Shown: piece by piece, positions 1 to 12,389 of the stretch | Position numbering within the stretch: the stretch's first letter is position 1 | How the letters are laid out: each line of letters opens with the position of its first letter | Assembly (NCBI GenBank): GCA_028583605.1 | Contig: CM053337.1 | Location: 13,529,478-13,593,477, forward strand | Length of the DNA stretch: 64,000 nt | Source: Dastarcus helophoroides | Lineage: Eukaryota > Arthropoda > Insecta > Coleoptera > Bothrideridae | Reading direction: 5' to 3' | Made by a program: the position numbers and the translations under genes | Notes under the pieces: generated by a model | Database searches by the model: none | What the model saw: the letters and a program-made list of their open reading frames with translations, nothing else | What the model was told of the DNA's origin: nothing

Positions 1-830
1 TTTAAAAGTACCCTATCGTAGAGATTTTGATCCGTAGATTCCGAAACCGAAAACCAAATTGAGCTACGACTTTTGGTTTGGAAGATATGAGAGTTTAAAA
101 TTTCGAAAAAAATTCAAAGGCTCCCCCCTTGATACAAAACTTAAAAAATTTTCAATTTTTCTAAAATGAGTTTACAGCATTTTTATAGTTTTCGGGACGT
201 GGAATAAAATTCTGAAAACCAAATTGCGCTATGACTATCCGTTTACGAGATACAGGCCTCCGAAGTTTCGAAATTTTCAAATTTTTATCAAATTTCCTAG
301 GTCAAAATTCAAAAGTCATCACTTAGAATTTAAAAGTACCCTATCATAGAGATTTTGATCCGTAGATTCCGAAACCGAAAACCAAATTGAGCTACGACTT
401 TTGGTTTGGAAGATATGAGAGTTTAAAATTTCGAAAAAAATTCAAAGGGTCCCCCCTTGGGACAAAACTTGAAAAATTTTCAATTTTTCGAAAATGAGTT
501 TATAGCATTTTTATATAGTTTTTGGGACGTAGAATAATATTCTGAAAACCAAATTGCGCTATGACTATCCGTTTACGAGATACAAGCCTCCAAATTTCCG
601 AAATTTTCAAATTTTTATCAAATTTCCTAAGGTCAAAATTCAAAAGTCATTACTGAGGATTTAAAAGTGCCCTATCATAGAGATTTTGATCCGTAGATTA
701 CGAAACCGGAAACCAAATTGAGCTACGACTTTTGGTTTGGAAGATATGAGAGTTTAAATTTACGAAAAAAATCAAAGGGTCCCCTTCATACAAAACTTAC
801 AAATTTTCCATTTTTCGGAAGTAGGGTCAT
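1..830. repeat. 331-bp tandem repeat, about 2.5 copies
   Basis: The phrase TAAAAGTACCCTATC recurs near 2, 331 and 661, giving a unit of about 331 bp. Copies are highly similar and differ by substitutions and small indels. The array is cut by the left window edge, and the last copy decays near 830. Each copy carries the same AT-rich text around GAGCTACGACTTTTGG. A 98-codon reading frame at 718-1014 overlaps the last copy and has no recognisable domain, so I do not call it a gene. Confidence 0.9.
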
Positions 831-3800
831 GGAATTTTCATGGAGTTCAAGTATTTTTATCACTTATATCCCACAGCGGATAAAAAAAAACTGTCAAAAA
901 GTAATTGCTCCACCAAAATACCTAATTGCGAAAACATGCAAAACGAAATATGATATCCTGCTACTGAAACGAATACCAAAAACGAGAATTCGAAATATCT
1001 CCAATGAAATCTGATGTTGGAGCCATATGAGGACGTTAAGCTTAAAACACAGCGATCGACTGGAGTGCATATTGATCCTAGGTAAGCGTGGAAGGATTTT
1101 GAACGCCGATAGCCCCAGGATATTCCAATTAGTGACGCACTTTCTCACTGGGATAACCGAGTTCTGCAGACTTCCCCTTTTGCTCTTATCTACCACACAG
1201 ATTCCGCAACCTATCTGACGCTTCACCGGGAAAATTCATACCATGTATTTTCCGTTCAGTAGAATATTGTTTTGACCAGCAGTCAATCGTTTAATGCTCA
1301 GGCGACATTTTCCGACAAGCAATACTCCGTGAGTTTTGTGAAACTATGAGGGAAACAAGTGGTAAGGATGAAAATTTCTGAATCCGCCGACGACTCACCT
1401 TTATTTTTGTTCACAAACGGCATAACCCTCAAATAGCTTGGGAAAAAGACACCTGAATTGTTTAGAAGAAACAGACACGTATTTCTGTACGTACCTTGAG
1501 AAATTAAATGTTTGGGCTATATTAAAAATTCCCTAATTGACACATGTTTCATAAATAACAATCTAATTGCCAACAAATCATGTTTAATATGCTTCGAAAT
1601 TAAATAATCCGGCCGAGTCAAAACTAATTTTGTCAATACATACGTGGTTATTTAATTAATTCCTGTTTTAGTTTTTCTCATAGCAGTTCATTATTTTTGT
1701 ATACTTTTTACATCATTTATTTATTAGATTTCCTGGTTTATATTTCGTCAAGTTAACGAAACCAAAAATGTAAACATATACACAATTATTTTCATATTAG
1801 TTTCAAGTATACGGAAATATAAGTAATTCGTTATTCATTACTTAACGATAGTTCGCTCACGTCACTGCTTTATTAACTGCATCTATAACGTAATAACATC
1901 TGCTGACCTATGAAGTTGTAAACGATGTTAATTAGGAGTTTAGTTGTGAACCACGAGCGTCCTATTAGGGGAGTTTAAATGTGATTTTTTTTTGGATTTT
2001 CTGAGCATTTAAAATACATGGTTCCAATGACAAAATGACATGAAATGAAATGAACAAAATGAAACGCCCCATAGACAATTAGAGCGATAAATCGAACGGT
2101 ACAAAACGTGGAAAAACGGCATACAAATGTTTTATTAACCCTTGTATAGTTTCTCGGTTGGTTAGAATTAAACTGTGCCCAGCCATATTGTCCAGAACGC
2201 AATAACCCTCTTTCTAGCTTCATCCGTAACATTACAATGCAATGCCTGAGGCGACAAGAGCTGTTTACTTTATTTCTTATCCGGAGTTCATTTCATTTAT
2301 CTCCGTATATTCTCTACGTTATATGCAATGCGAACTCGGTGCCCCCTTCTCTTCGTTTTAGATACGATAGCCAGTGAACGTCAAAATGTTTAAAATAGTG
2401 CTCGCTAATTAAAATAGTTTTTTTATTATACACAACAAAATCCATAAAACTGAAAACAATTAACATTATTTTTATAGATTTTTTCTTATATTGAAGTAGT
2501 CTACGGTTTGGGTTGTTGTCCAAGAAAAACTTGAAACTTTTTTATCCGATCAAGTTATAAAAAAATTGGAAATATTTTAAATTGCAGAAATTAACTCTTT
2601 CACTTGTAAAATCGAATTTCCGCAAGAAACTTCATGTATATATAAATGTGCTCTATTAATTCCCAAAGTTTCGTAAATTTTCTTTAATTTCTTGAATAAA
2701 ACGTTTCCTTCTTAGATTGAAATTTCAAAGTGTATTAATACGCCATCGACATATTCTAACTTTTTTGGTTTTGTAATTGCAAAACCAAAAATAAAGTTAG
2801 AATAGCAAATTAATTGGAATTTCATTTTAATTTCAAATGCCCTAAAAGTCTCGAAACTTTGTCTCCAAATTTAGATGTTTTCAAACAATTTTGGCTTTTC
2901 TCTCTCGACATTTAGATTTTTTATAAAGATAAATGAAAGTTTCAATTTTAGACTCGGAATATTAAGAAGACAGTAAAAGTTTCTTCCATAAATTTATATC
3001 AAAACTTCAAAATTTCTGGAAAAAGTCGAAGTTTTTATAATTTTTGTTAATTATACACGCTCGTTTATGTTTCCCTTCTCATGTTTTTATTACGTACATA
3101 ATTGAAAAATGTCTCTATTTCTACATGGCCCGAAGGTTGTGATATTAGAAAACCACAGAGGGTGACACGCGTCCTCATATGTCACCGAAACAAATCCCCC
3201 CGATACGAGGGCAATTCTAAACACACAAGGGTCCTTTTCACAGTTCTAATTATCTAAATAATACACTTTGAGGGGAATTCAACTTGAAAATTGTCGACCA
3301 CCGACTACACCCACATTTTTTAGATGGATGTAAGAAACTACGAGAGAATCTGTTTCTTTGCGCTAAATAACAAAAGGCCCTAAAAGGCTCCATCTACCCT
3401 AAGAGGAAACTTTCCACGGTTTTACAAGAGGGAAAATTGTTGATCATAATAACCTAAGCACGAATATTTACGCAGATGCTCTGCTCAAAAAAAAATCGAG
3501 CCTTGATTTGTAGGTACCAGTTCTAAAACATTCTAATCTGCATATTAAAATAAAAGCTAAGAGTCTTGTACGTCGATCTTATAAAATATCGATAATTTTC
3601 TAACGTAAACGGCGCTCAGAAACCATAAATAACCGCGGACTATAATTTAAAATTTAAAACACCGACATTCAGTGGTTATCGTCGAGTCCAATCGCTGCCA
3701 TGCCTTTGCATTTCATAAGCTCTTTTAAATTCTGCTTACTGTTACACCCCTCCGACTTTTTATCGGTCCCAATCGGATCAAATCTGAGAAGAAAAACTCA

Positions 3801-4392
3801 CTTTACAATTCAACTAGATATCGGAGTAACAAATATATCTCTCTAGGGACACATGTTCGCCGCCTTCTCGACTCGGTGCTCGCTCTTCCTTTTACAAAAG
3901 TTAGTGGGGGCATTCAATAGAAACTTATTAATAACCCCGATTTGATGTCCGAATCTACTATTTGTAGCACGCCGTTTTCTAATAGTATCTCTTTGAAGAT
4001 GATAGCCTGGCTATCGAAACGCATTGTGTTTTTTAATCTTTATCGGTTTCAGAGGACAAGATTTGTATTTTAATTTTTTAAGATAACCAAGGATTAGTCC
4101 GCTCCATTAAAATGCTACCAATAGGTGAAGCATCCTCCAAGTCGTCAAATTAGATAACCTAGGTATTGCATCGATCTTTTTGAAAATCTTAGAGGAGCCT
4201 CGCCCCGTTGCTAAACAGAATGACTCATACGGAGGTATGCCTTCTAAGTCTCTAGAAGTCGAATATTCCGAAGCGACTGACCTACATAAGTGGACGCAAG
4301 TCACCTCTAAGTTTTATATTCATTTCGAGTTTCTTTTGAACGTATTTGTATTAATTCGCTTTCGTGTCATGTGCAAAATAGTCCCAATCGAC
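831..4392. other. Intergenic DNA without recognisable genes
   Basis: I see only short open frames without recognisable domains. A 95-codon frame at 4180-4467 runs into the hAT element that starts at 4393. Part of a dispersed fold-back repeat lies at about 3985-4085. The base composition is AT-rich with long T and A runs. Confidence 0.6.
3985..4085. repeat. Fold-back repeat copy (hairpin plus TCGAAACG motif)
   Basis: This is a diverged copy of the family best seen at 37175-37405. It keeps TTTGAAGATGATAGCC, a short hairpin loop, GGCTATCGAAACGCATTG and the end sequence GACAAGATTTGTATTTTAA. The hairpin stem differs from the 37-kb copy by paired changes. Confidence 0.6.
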
Positions 4393-5428
4393 CAGTGGCG
4401 GCTGGTCTTAAAGAGCGCAAGAGAGCGCGCTCCTCGGGAAATGAGCGATCTATTCTTTTCTGTTTAATGTAAAAGACTTGGATTTATCACATTTTCAAAC
4501 ACAAAATAATGATTTACTAATTAACTAATAATACTTGTGACTGACTTAAAATAAAGTACGCAAACGTTTGTTTCCATTATATTAATTATTATAAGGAAAT
4601 TTAAATAAGTTGGTGCGCGCAAAATTATGCACCTAGCGTGGCTGCCGTGCGATGCCTATCAACGGCCTCCACGGGATACGGGGAAATAAAGTACAGAACA
4701 CCACGTTAAAGCTAGCTCGGGGTACGCCGCTCCGCGCTTATGCGCTATTGCCAAATGGTGAGTACGAGTTTTGAGTTTGGAGTGTGTATTTACGTATAAT
4801 GCTAAATGTGTAGGTGCTGGCTGATCTGATTGCTAATTGTGCTGCTTACAGGCCTAACTGCCAATAATCGCTATTCACAAAGAGATAGCAGTACCCATTC
4901 TAGGGTCTAATTATTAATTTGTAAATTTGGATGTAAACAATTTTGATGAGAAAGTAATGAACACATTATTTCTTTAAAAGATCGTAGAGCGGATTTTGTT
5001 TAAAAAAAATATTTCTTTTTGTGTTTTTGTAGAGTTTAATTAGAACTTTGTAATAAAATCAGTTTTATTTTTAAATGCAGTTTTCATAAAAAATTTTCAT
5101 GAAAGCAAACAATTTTAATTAAGTAACCCAGAGCCGTAACGACGTGCAACCGTACAGAGTACTTTAAAGGGGCTCAGAAATGTCGATAATGTTTTTTTTG
5201 TACTCGATGAAAATAAATTAAAAGATGATAACCCAAAAATATTCTGGAGGTTATAAGATGTTAATTAAATTTAATTCGTAAAAATACTATTAAATATCAC
5301 ACCTTTTGTATCATTTTTGTTTCTCTTAAATTTAATATCTTGCTATGGTACTGGAGTCACCTAAACTTTTAACTACTATTATTTTTGCATCAGCGCACCC
5401 CCTGTCAAAAAGTCACCAGCCGCCACTG
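4393..5428. mobile_element. Non-autonomous hAT-type DNA transposon
   Basis: The left end CAGTGGCGGCTGGT at 4393-4406 is the exact inverse of the right end ACCAGCCGCCACTG at 5415-5428. Both sides carry the same 8-bp sequence CAATCGAC (4385-4392 and 5429-5436), which is the target-duplication length of hAT elements. The CAGTGGCGG-type terminus also fits hAT. The 1,036-bp interior has no long open frame, so no transposase is encoded and the copy would need one in trans. Confidence 0.9.
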
Positions 5429-5436
5429 CAATCGAC

Positions 5437-7630
5437 ACGTCGCAAAGTGTGTCTTCCGTAAAAATTTTGCAATTGCTTTTAAACCAACTTCCCGATGAGC
5501 TAGAATCTTTCTCTGCTCATGAAAAACATCCAATTCGGGTTCCCCAAGGCACCGTGCATATTCCTCGTTAGTAAACATCCATCGAATTCGTCACGTTATA
5601 ATATCCATTTCGCAATTATGCCGGTGGTAGGATGAGAATTTGATTTACCTAACTGTTAAACTAATCTATGTTTGTGTAAATGTTATTTGTTATTCTACCA
5701 TTAAGGGGGGGAGTTGCTTTGATACAGCAACTGCGTGCATACGTGGATTTGCTTGAATATGGTTTTATGAATGCCCGTTTACATGTGACCCATAATGGCA
5801 ATATTAGCCCGTAGCGAGGATCAGCCCTATCCAAACAAATGGAACGCTTGACACTCTTGACGTTGATGCCACACAGCCCGCTCGAGAGTTTGACAATTAT
5901 CTCTTTATAATGCCGTCCCGTTCCAATCCATCGGGTATTGATAGCTATTCGTATCGAGCTTTGTAAGCTACCGTCCATTGTGTGGCATTCTTTCTTGACT
6001 AGACAACAATACACTTGTTTACTTTAAGAGCGGAATGAATTTGGCAGTTTTTTATGGAACTGTATCAAAATTAGAACGGTACCAAAGGTGTACCTTCGGC
6101 TTAGTGGAAAACATCGGGATAATCTACTGTTGGGTTCTTCATCGCCAAGAATTTCTTCGCCCTGAAATAAAACCAAAAATACAATTTCGTAAATTCGTTT
6201 TAAAAAATTTAAGAAAGCTTTAACTATAGGCGTCATTATGGAAAATTTAGCAAGAAACGGTTAAATATCATTAAAAGTTCACTCTTACAATCAACAGTGT
6301 TTAGAAATGTCAACCAAAGGGTAATTGTTGTAGCACCATTATTAATTCTAGCGCACGTTTGCTTCGTTCAATTCGAACAAGTCTGTTTTTCGACTGGTAA
6401 TTTAGTAACACAGTTTTTTCTTGTGGTGCCCAATTTAAATCAAAGAGTCATAACCAAGCGAATAACAGAGGACAACATCAAGTTGTCTTTTAGTGCGGAC
6501 CCAAATTATAAGTCTGATATCATGCTAACGAAGAGAAAACAGTGTCTTCTTTTCATAATAACGGGTTACGACCGAACTGTTTCTGTGAGAATGTGGCCTT
6601 CCATAAAAACGTAAACACTGTCATTTAATAACAGTTAGTTACAAAGTTTTTTATTATAAAATTCTTTCGTTACAACAAAAACGATAACTCCCGCCTCTTA
6701 AATATATTTTTCGCTTTTTTTTAATTATCCTAATTCCGGTATGTTCCATTTGGTCCGTGTAACATTTTTTTCCACAATATCTATCTTGAAGTTTTCTTCT
6801 CAAATTTTCTAATCCAAATCCTTTATTACTTGGTTCTTCCACCAGAATTTCGAACTGTTTGTTTTTTCACATATACTTAAGGTGCGATCATCACCTTTAT
6901 ATTTGTAACTGACGCGCATAGGAGAAGATTATTTTTCTTAGATGTTCCATATCTCGAACATACAATTGCGTACGTCATTTTTTTACCGTTTATGTGGGGG
7001 CGGTTATAAGCCCTGTCACCTAGATTCAAAATTCTTAGTAACTTCCACAAGTTTTTTTTGCGTCTCAGTCAGTATTATACAGATCAGGAAAGTCAAACAC
7101 TGTCCATAGAGAGAATGTTAATGAGATTTAACATTGAGAGCTAATAGTAGGATAGATGGGCGGCGCCTTGTATTCTCCTACACCGGTGTAAACAATTCAA
7201 CGCAGAGCGCAGCGATCAATGATGGTGGAGATTTCAGTAGTACATCATAGCTTCTAAAGTGTTTTGTTACGGGATTACTACTGGCTGGCAACAATTTTAT
7301 TAAAATTTGCGTACCACATGCTGTTTGTTCTTTTAGTCCGTTGATTTAATCAACGTCTGGGGCAAAATAAAACTGATGTTCTTTGATAACCAAAATAACT
7401 AAACGAGATTTCTTAAACAAAATAAATAATAATTCTAATGAAGAATATAACAAAATAATTGTTTAAACATTAAGGAGTTCAAATAGGCCGACAGACTGTG
7501 CTAAACAATATTCCAGTCTGTTGTAAAACTTTCGACGAGTTTTTTCTAACATCTCAACTGTAAGATACGAGCATGTGGCGTCAAAGTAGGGGAATACGTT
7601 CAACGGCCGTAAAAAACTATCGAAGGGACA
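5437..7630. other. Intergenic DNA, nothing recognised
   Basis: Open frames of 60-117 codons exist, the longest on the minus strand at 5661-6014, but none shows a domain or splice context that I recognise. The sequence is non-repetitive by eye. A diverged gene or old transposon cannot be excluded. Confidence 0.45.
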
Positions 7631-7639
7631 ATTCTTAGC

Positions 7640-8150
7640 ATTTTACATGGACAATGAACATTTTTCCTTATCTGTATATCCCAGCCTTTAACAGCAAGAC
7701 TCAACATCTGACCTACACTCCTTTCTTCCAGATCTTCTGGTTTTAACGTATCTTTGCCAGTCAGATTATATGTACATCTGGCAAGGTTTGAACAAGCACA
7801 CACAATGTGTAAACTTGCTTCCTTTTCAGTCCCACACAGTCGACATTGGTCGCTTCTTGCTAGGTTAAGTTTAACCAGATGTCTTTTTTTTGGTGCAGCG
7901 GAATGGCCCTTGGTTATCTGCCAAAATTGAAATACAAATCTTGTCTCCTGAAACCAAAAAGGATGTCTTTTAAATTTCAGATGTCTTTTAAAGTGGCCAG
8001 TGAGCAGACCTAGTGCTTGGGCTTAGTCTGCTTTTATTCATTGCAATAAGTACTTCAGCCCTTGATTGCAAAGGTTTATCCATCAGCAGTCTTGCGTACC
8101 TGCAGTTGGTTATGTTCCTCCAGCAGTTCAAATGAGCCCGTACGTTCTTA
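7640..8150 (-). pseudogene. Decayed non-LTR retrotransposon, RNase H and zinc-knuckle tail
   Basis: On the minus strand the translation contains ARLLMDKPLQSRAEVL, then an LTGH-type step with frame breaks, then DQCRLCGTEKEASLHIVC and DLEERSVGQMLSL. This order (RNase H end, TGH motif, CxxC...H...C segment, short tail) is typical of the C-terminus of insect LINE reverse transcriptases of the R1/jockey style. The frame is broken, and a fold-back repeat (about 7905-7975) is inserted in the TGH region, with AAAAGACATCTG-like text on both sides. Only the 3' end of the element is present. Confidence 0.7.
7905..7975. repeat. Fold-back repeat fragment inside the LINE remnant
   Basis: CCTTGGTTATCTGCC, AAATTGAAATACAAATC and CCTGAAACCAAAAAGG match the left arm of the family seen at 37175-37405. 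The LINE coding text resumes on both sides, so this piece arrived after the LINE. Confidence 0.65.
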
Positions 8151-9157
8151 ATGACCACTAACTAATTACTTGTAAAAATTCGACAAACGTCTCAAACTTG
8201 CATCTTCAATTGTGATTCGCCCTGATAGCTTCTAATAATAAATATGTGTTAAATAACGAGAGTATATCATTTTCCATGTTAGTTGCTTATTTGAAGATCT
8301 TGTGCAATCTTTACGTAATAATTCTAATTTACATTATTTGGCAGTGTACTGACAGAAACAAAATATACGATACACTTCGACGTACCTTTTACGATTATTC
8401 AAATTTAATGATCCTAGATATTTATCTGCGTAATAAATCTGATCTAAATTCCGTATGATATACGAGGAGAAGCGTTGGTCGTTATATTTCGTCGGCGCTT
8501 TGTTATACGGCCAGCCACTAAATGGGAAGTCAATGAATGATATGAGTTATGCTACGGTCTCAAAAAACTCATTGAGCCAATCGTAAAACTTGAAACGAGT
8601 TTATATGCGCGGCTAAACAAACAACTGTACTAAAATAAATTACAACAGGAACAAAAAACTAATTAGTCTGTTTGCGTACGCTGCTTTCTTGCTCGGCTTT
8701 TAGCATTTTCATCGTCAATCCGTATTCGCCTTACACGATATTTCTACTTTAATTAGGCCCAACCAAAATGTTCAATAATATCGAAATTTCTAATGTTTAC
8801 CACTGAAATTTGGCGTGTAAATCGGAAATACTTCTAAATTGTTGTTTTAAATTAACATTTTTTAAATCAATTTTATGCAATTTTCAATTGAAGTTAATAT
8901 TTCGAAGTTACGTGGACTTTAAACTCGAAATACAAAAAGTTTTATCGATTAATGTTAAGAAAAGAGAAAATGAGTATAATAGGAAAACGTGATTAATTTT
9001 TGTGTCGTTTATTTCGCTGAAACCGACTCCAAGCGGCTTTGACATAACCAAATAATGCGACAGCTGCCTCACTCGGGAATCGAGAGAAACAAAACATTGC
9101 TTATACCGGTCACTTACTAGCGGGTATCGAAGAGGCGATGCCTGACAGATGGAAACA
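8151..9157. other. Intergenic DNA, nothing recognised
   Basis: Only short, low-complexity AT-rich frames are visible. No domain or structured RNA was recognised. The last 11 bases (9147-9157) are the left target duplication of the next element. Confidence 0.5.
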
Positions 9158-9343
9158 TTAAAACACTGAACTAAACACTGTGGCTTGTGATTAAGTCCAA
9201 AGAAGGTTTCACCCCTTTACCACATCGGCAATTAAATAAATAATTACGTTTACCACATCGGCAATTAAATAAATAATTACGCCTTTGCGTAATTATTTAT
9301 TTAACTGCCGATGTGGTAAAGGGGTAAAACCTTCTTTGGACTT
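9158..9343. mobile_element. Short TIR element (MITE), copy 1
   Basis: The arms AAGTCCAAAGAAGG...TTTACCACATCGGCAATTAA and their inverse TTAACTGCCGATGTGGTAAA...CCTTCTTTGGACTT fold back over about 55 bp. The left arm has the block TTTACCACATCGGCAATTAA twice in tandem. AGATGGAAACA occurs directly outside both ends (9147-9157 and 9344-9354), consistent with a 9-11 bp target duplication. A second copy is at 33793-34029. Confidence 0.85.
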
Positions 9344-9354
9344 AGATGGAAACA

Positions 9355-12300
9355 TGCAAATCAAGTCGTACTTTTGGCTCCGAGAACCCCGAAGAGATCG
9401 ATCGACAGCGATAGTGACTTGCGAAAGAAAGTTTATGTGAAAACGCGAACAGTGCATAATATTTTGAAAATAAACGGGTACGAGTGTTATAAGGTGACTA
9501 ATATTCGAAAGATATTTTTCAATTTCATTACAAACCGTTTATCGAAATAACCATCAAATTAAAATTTTGATCGAAATTGTCATAGATTTATTAACTTATA
9601 AAAGTAGCTTAACTCGTCTGAGCAAAGCTTGCAGTTTTTGCTCATATTTTTCACGTTCATGTCTAAAGAACGTTTACTCCTAGTTAAAGCGGCCCGAAGC
9701 GACTCCTGGATTGCAGTTTATGCAATTGCACACACGATGGTACCTGGTACTTACATTTGGGCGTTCAAAGATGGTACAAATAATGAATAGCATGCAAAGG
9801 TGCACAGGCGGCGGCCGACCGAGCTGGCAAGAATGCAAGGCACAATGACTTTTGGCCGGCGGGGACAGTCGTGGTCTGCCGTACAAGAGGCCTGTGTTCT
9901 GGACTCATGAGGCCCGTGGGCCATCATGACCGACTTGAGATTGCACGCGACTGTGTGCCGCGGGGGTGGTAGCCGCATTATAAAGTACTGCAGCTCGTTT
10001 TCTGATCTTTAATTCCAGGACCTCGACTCTTCATAACACGACTTCTCCGCTTTGACTCTCTTTGTTGTGGTGGGCTGCTGCTGTAATTGCATAATAATGC
10101 CTCTCATTGTTACTTGTTCACTTGGAAGTTTCACGTGTAATGTGTGATTTCTTAAATTATGTTCACTCCGAGTCCGTTCCTACTCACGTTATTACGAAAT
10201 TATCAAAAATATACCTCTTGGTCGTCGGATCGCCCTCTCGCCTGGAACCAAAAAGAAAAAACCTCGTAAATGCGTATTCATTAAAAAGAAAGACGTATTC
10301 TTTGTAAATTGACAAAACATTCAACTTTTTTTCACCTTTGGTACAAAAAAATACCGAACACAAATGACTATTCTTTTATTTTTACAAACCACTTACACCA
10401 TATTAATAATTTGTTAATTTTTGACTTTTTTGAAAATTCAGGACTTTTTTCAAAATCTCCGAATCATTAAAAATTCCTATTTTTTGAAACAGTCACATTT
10501 TGTAAAGTTGGACTTTTTTCAAAATTTCGCCTTTTTTGTAATTTTAGAATTTTTTTTCAAAATTTCACATTATTTTCTAAATTAGATTTCGAAAGTGTAC
10601 TCTTAAAAACAAATTCAAACTTTTTTAAAAATTTTCGCTAACCTTGAAAATCTCCACCTTTGTAAACTTTCAGTTTTTTTTTTGGAAATTTCGAATTTCT
10701 TCAAAATATCGACTTTTTTAGAAATTTCGATTTTTTGGAAGTTTCGACCTTGCCAAGTTCTTTTAAAATTGTTGACCATTTTCGAAGTGAAATTTTGATA
10801 AAAGACATAATTATAACTTTTGCAGTGTTTTAACATTTCTAATTAAACTATATCGGGATAAATTTAAATTAAGTTATTAAAAAAAATTCTCAAAAATTCG
10901 TCCGACGAGCAGCACAGATGTGGCACCCAGTGTAAAAATTGTTTCGGATGACTAATGTCCTAATAAAATAAACGCTATCTTAACAGACGGCATAATTCTT
11001 CAATATCTTGTTTGCTTGCTTTGCGTGCAATTTCCATATAATCCCATCACAGCGCAGAACTATCGCCTAAGTGGATTAGGATTATATTAGCGGGATATTT
11101 GCAGAACGGATCTATCATACACCGACCGCTGCTCCCACGAATCTTTGGTTATTCTCTATTTATCCTAGTTGCTCTTTTTGATAGACAAATCGATAAAAGC
11201 GACACTGATATAATCAACGAAACAACAGCGAGTGACTTAGGTAATTTTATCCAAAATTTACCCAAGAAGACGATCACATGCATCAGTGATCTATGCGTAG
11301 ATCCAATAGTTATAATTACATCTATGGTTCCATGAAAGCTTTAAAAGAATCATAAATGTGCATCTAACAGTAATATTTACGACGCAAACCTGGGGGAAAT
11401 ACGCATTATAATTCCATTTTACTTCAAAGGCCGGCCTATCAAACTGAATTTAATTTAATTGGAATGAAACGAAGTAGTCAAATAATGCAGAATTTGTATT
11501 TCTTGCTCGTTATTTGTTTGAATATATGGGGTCGGATTGTGCATGCTTGAACAATAGAAAATACTGGCGAGCCTCAATTAAAGTTTGCTTTTATAACAAT
11601 GGGTGGTCTGTGATTAAAACCGAGAAACCCCCGGACCGATAGCACACTTGTGCACATTTTTCCAGTAATAAGAAACGATTTCAACTAACAAACCACCACG
11701 TAAAACGGAGAGTGAACTATCAAACTAAACCCGAACTGCGGCGTTTCAACCTGATGCAGAATATCGTCATTTTTTAAAACACAAATTTTCATTGACGCTT
11801 CATTAAGCATTAACATTCCTGATTAAATGAAAACATAAAAAACATGAAATTTATTACCAATTAGAAGGGACCATTATCTGGCCGTACCCGAGTACAAAAT
11901 AATAACCCAATTCAATCAATCTTCGAAACAGGTATCGAAAAAGCTGGTTATAAATCCTCCACAGAACCTTTTATGAAGTGCCTTAAAAGTTTTAAGGGGA
12001 TGCTTCACGGACAACGTAATTTATTGCACATGAAATTGCGTGAAATTTTCTATAATAGGCGATTTCACGGGGCAGGGGACGAAACGTATAACCTTTTTGA
12101 TTTATTGTTTATTTTTGTCCCTATGGGAAACTACCTATGAAACAAATTGCTACAAAACCACCCAAAAAACCAAATTAATGCAACTTAAATGTTAGCAGAT
12201 TTGTTTCCTTATTTATATAGAAAAGTAGACCAAATATGTCAAACAATCATCAGAAAAACCATGTAATTAAATCTGATACGTTAAAATTAGAATTGAAAGT

Positions 12301-12389
12301 ATGCGTGGTAAATTAATAATAATACGACTACTAATAACGATTCAATATCTTTACAAAGCTAGTCGTATAGTATAAGAGTGTAAGTAAAA
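9355..12389. other. Intergenic DNA with one GC-richer patch
   Basis: About 9690-10050 is clearly richer in G and C than its surroundings and has overlapping minus-strand frames (9680-9978) without a recognised domain. It may be an unannotated promoter or exon, or an old repeat. About 10430-10860 holds degenerate TTTTTTCAAAATTTCG-type satellite text. A 78-codon frame at 11099-11335 is not recognised. Confidence 0.5.

Noticed and set aside
5661..6014. 117-codon minus-strand frame
   Set aside because: Longest frame in its region, but no recognised domain, no splice context and no neighbouring element to explain it.
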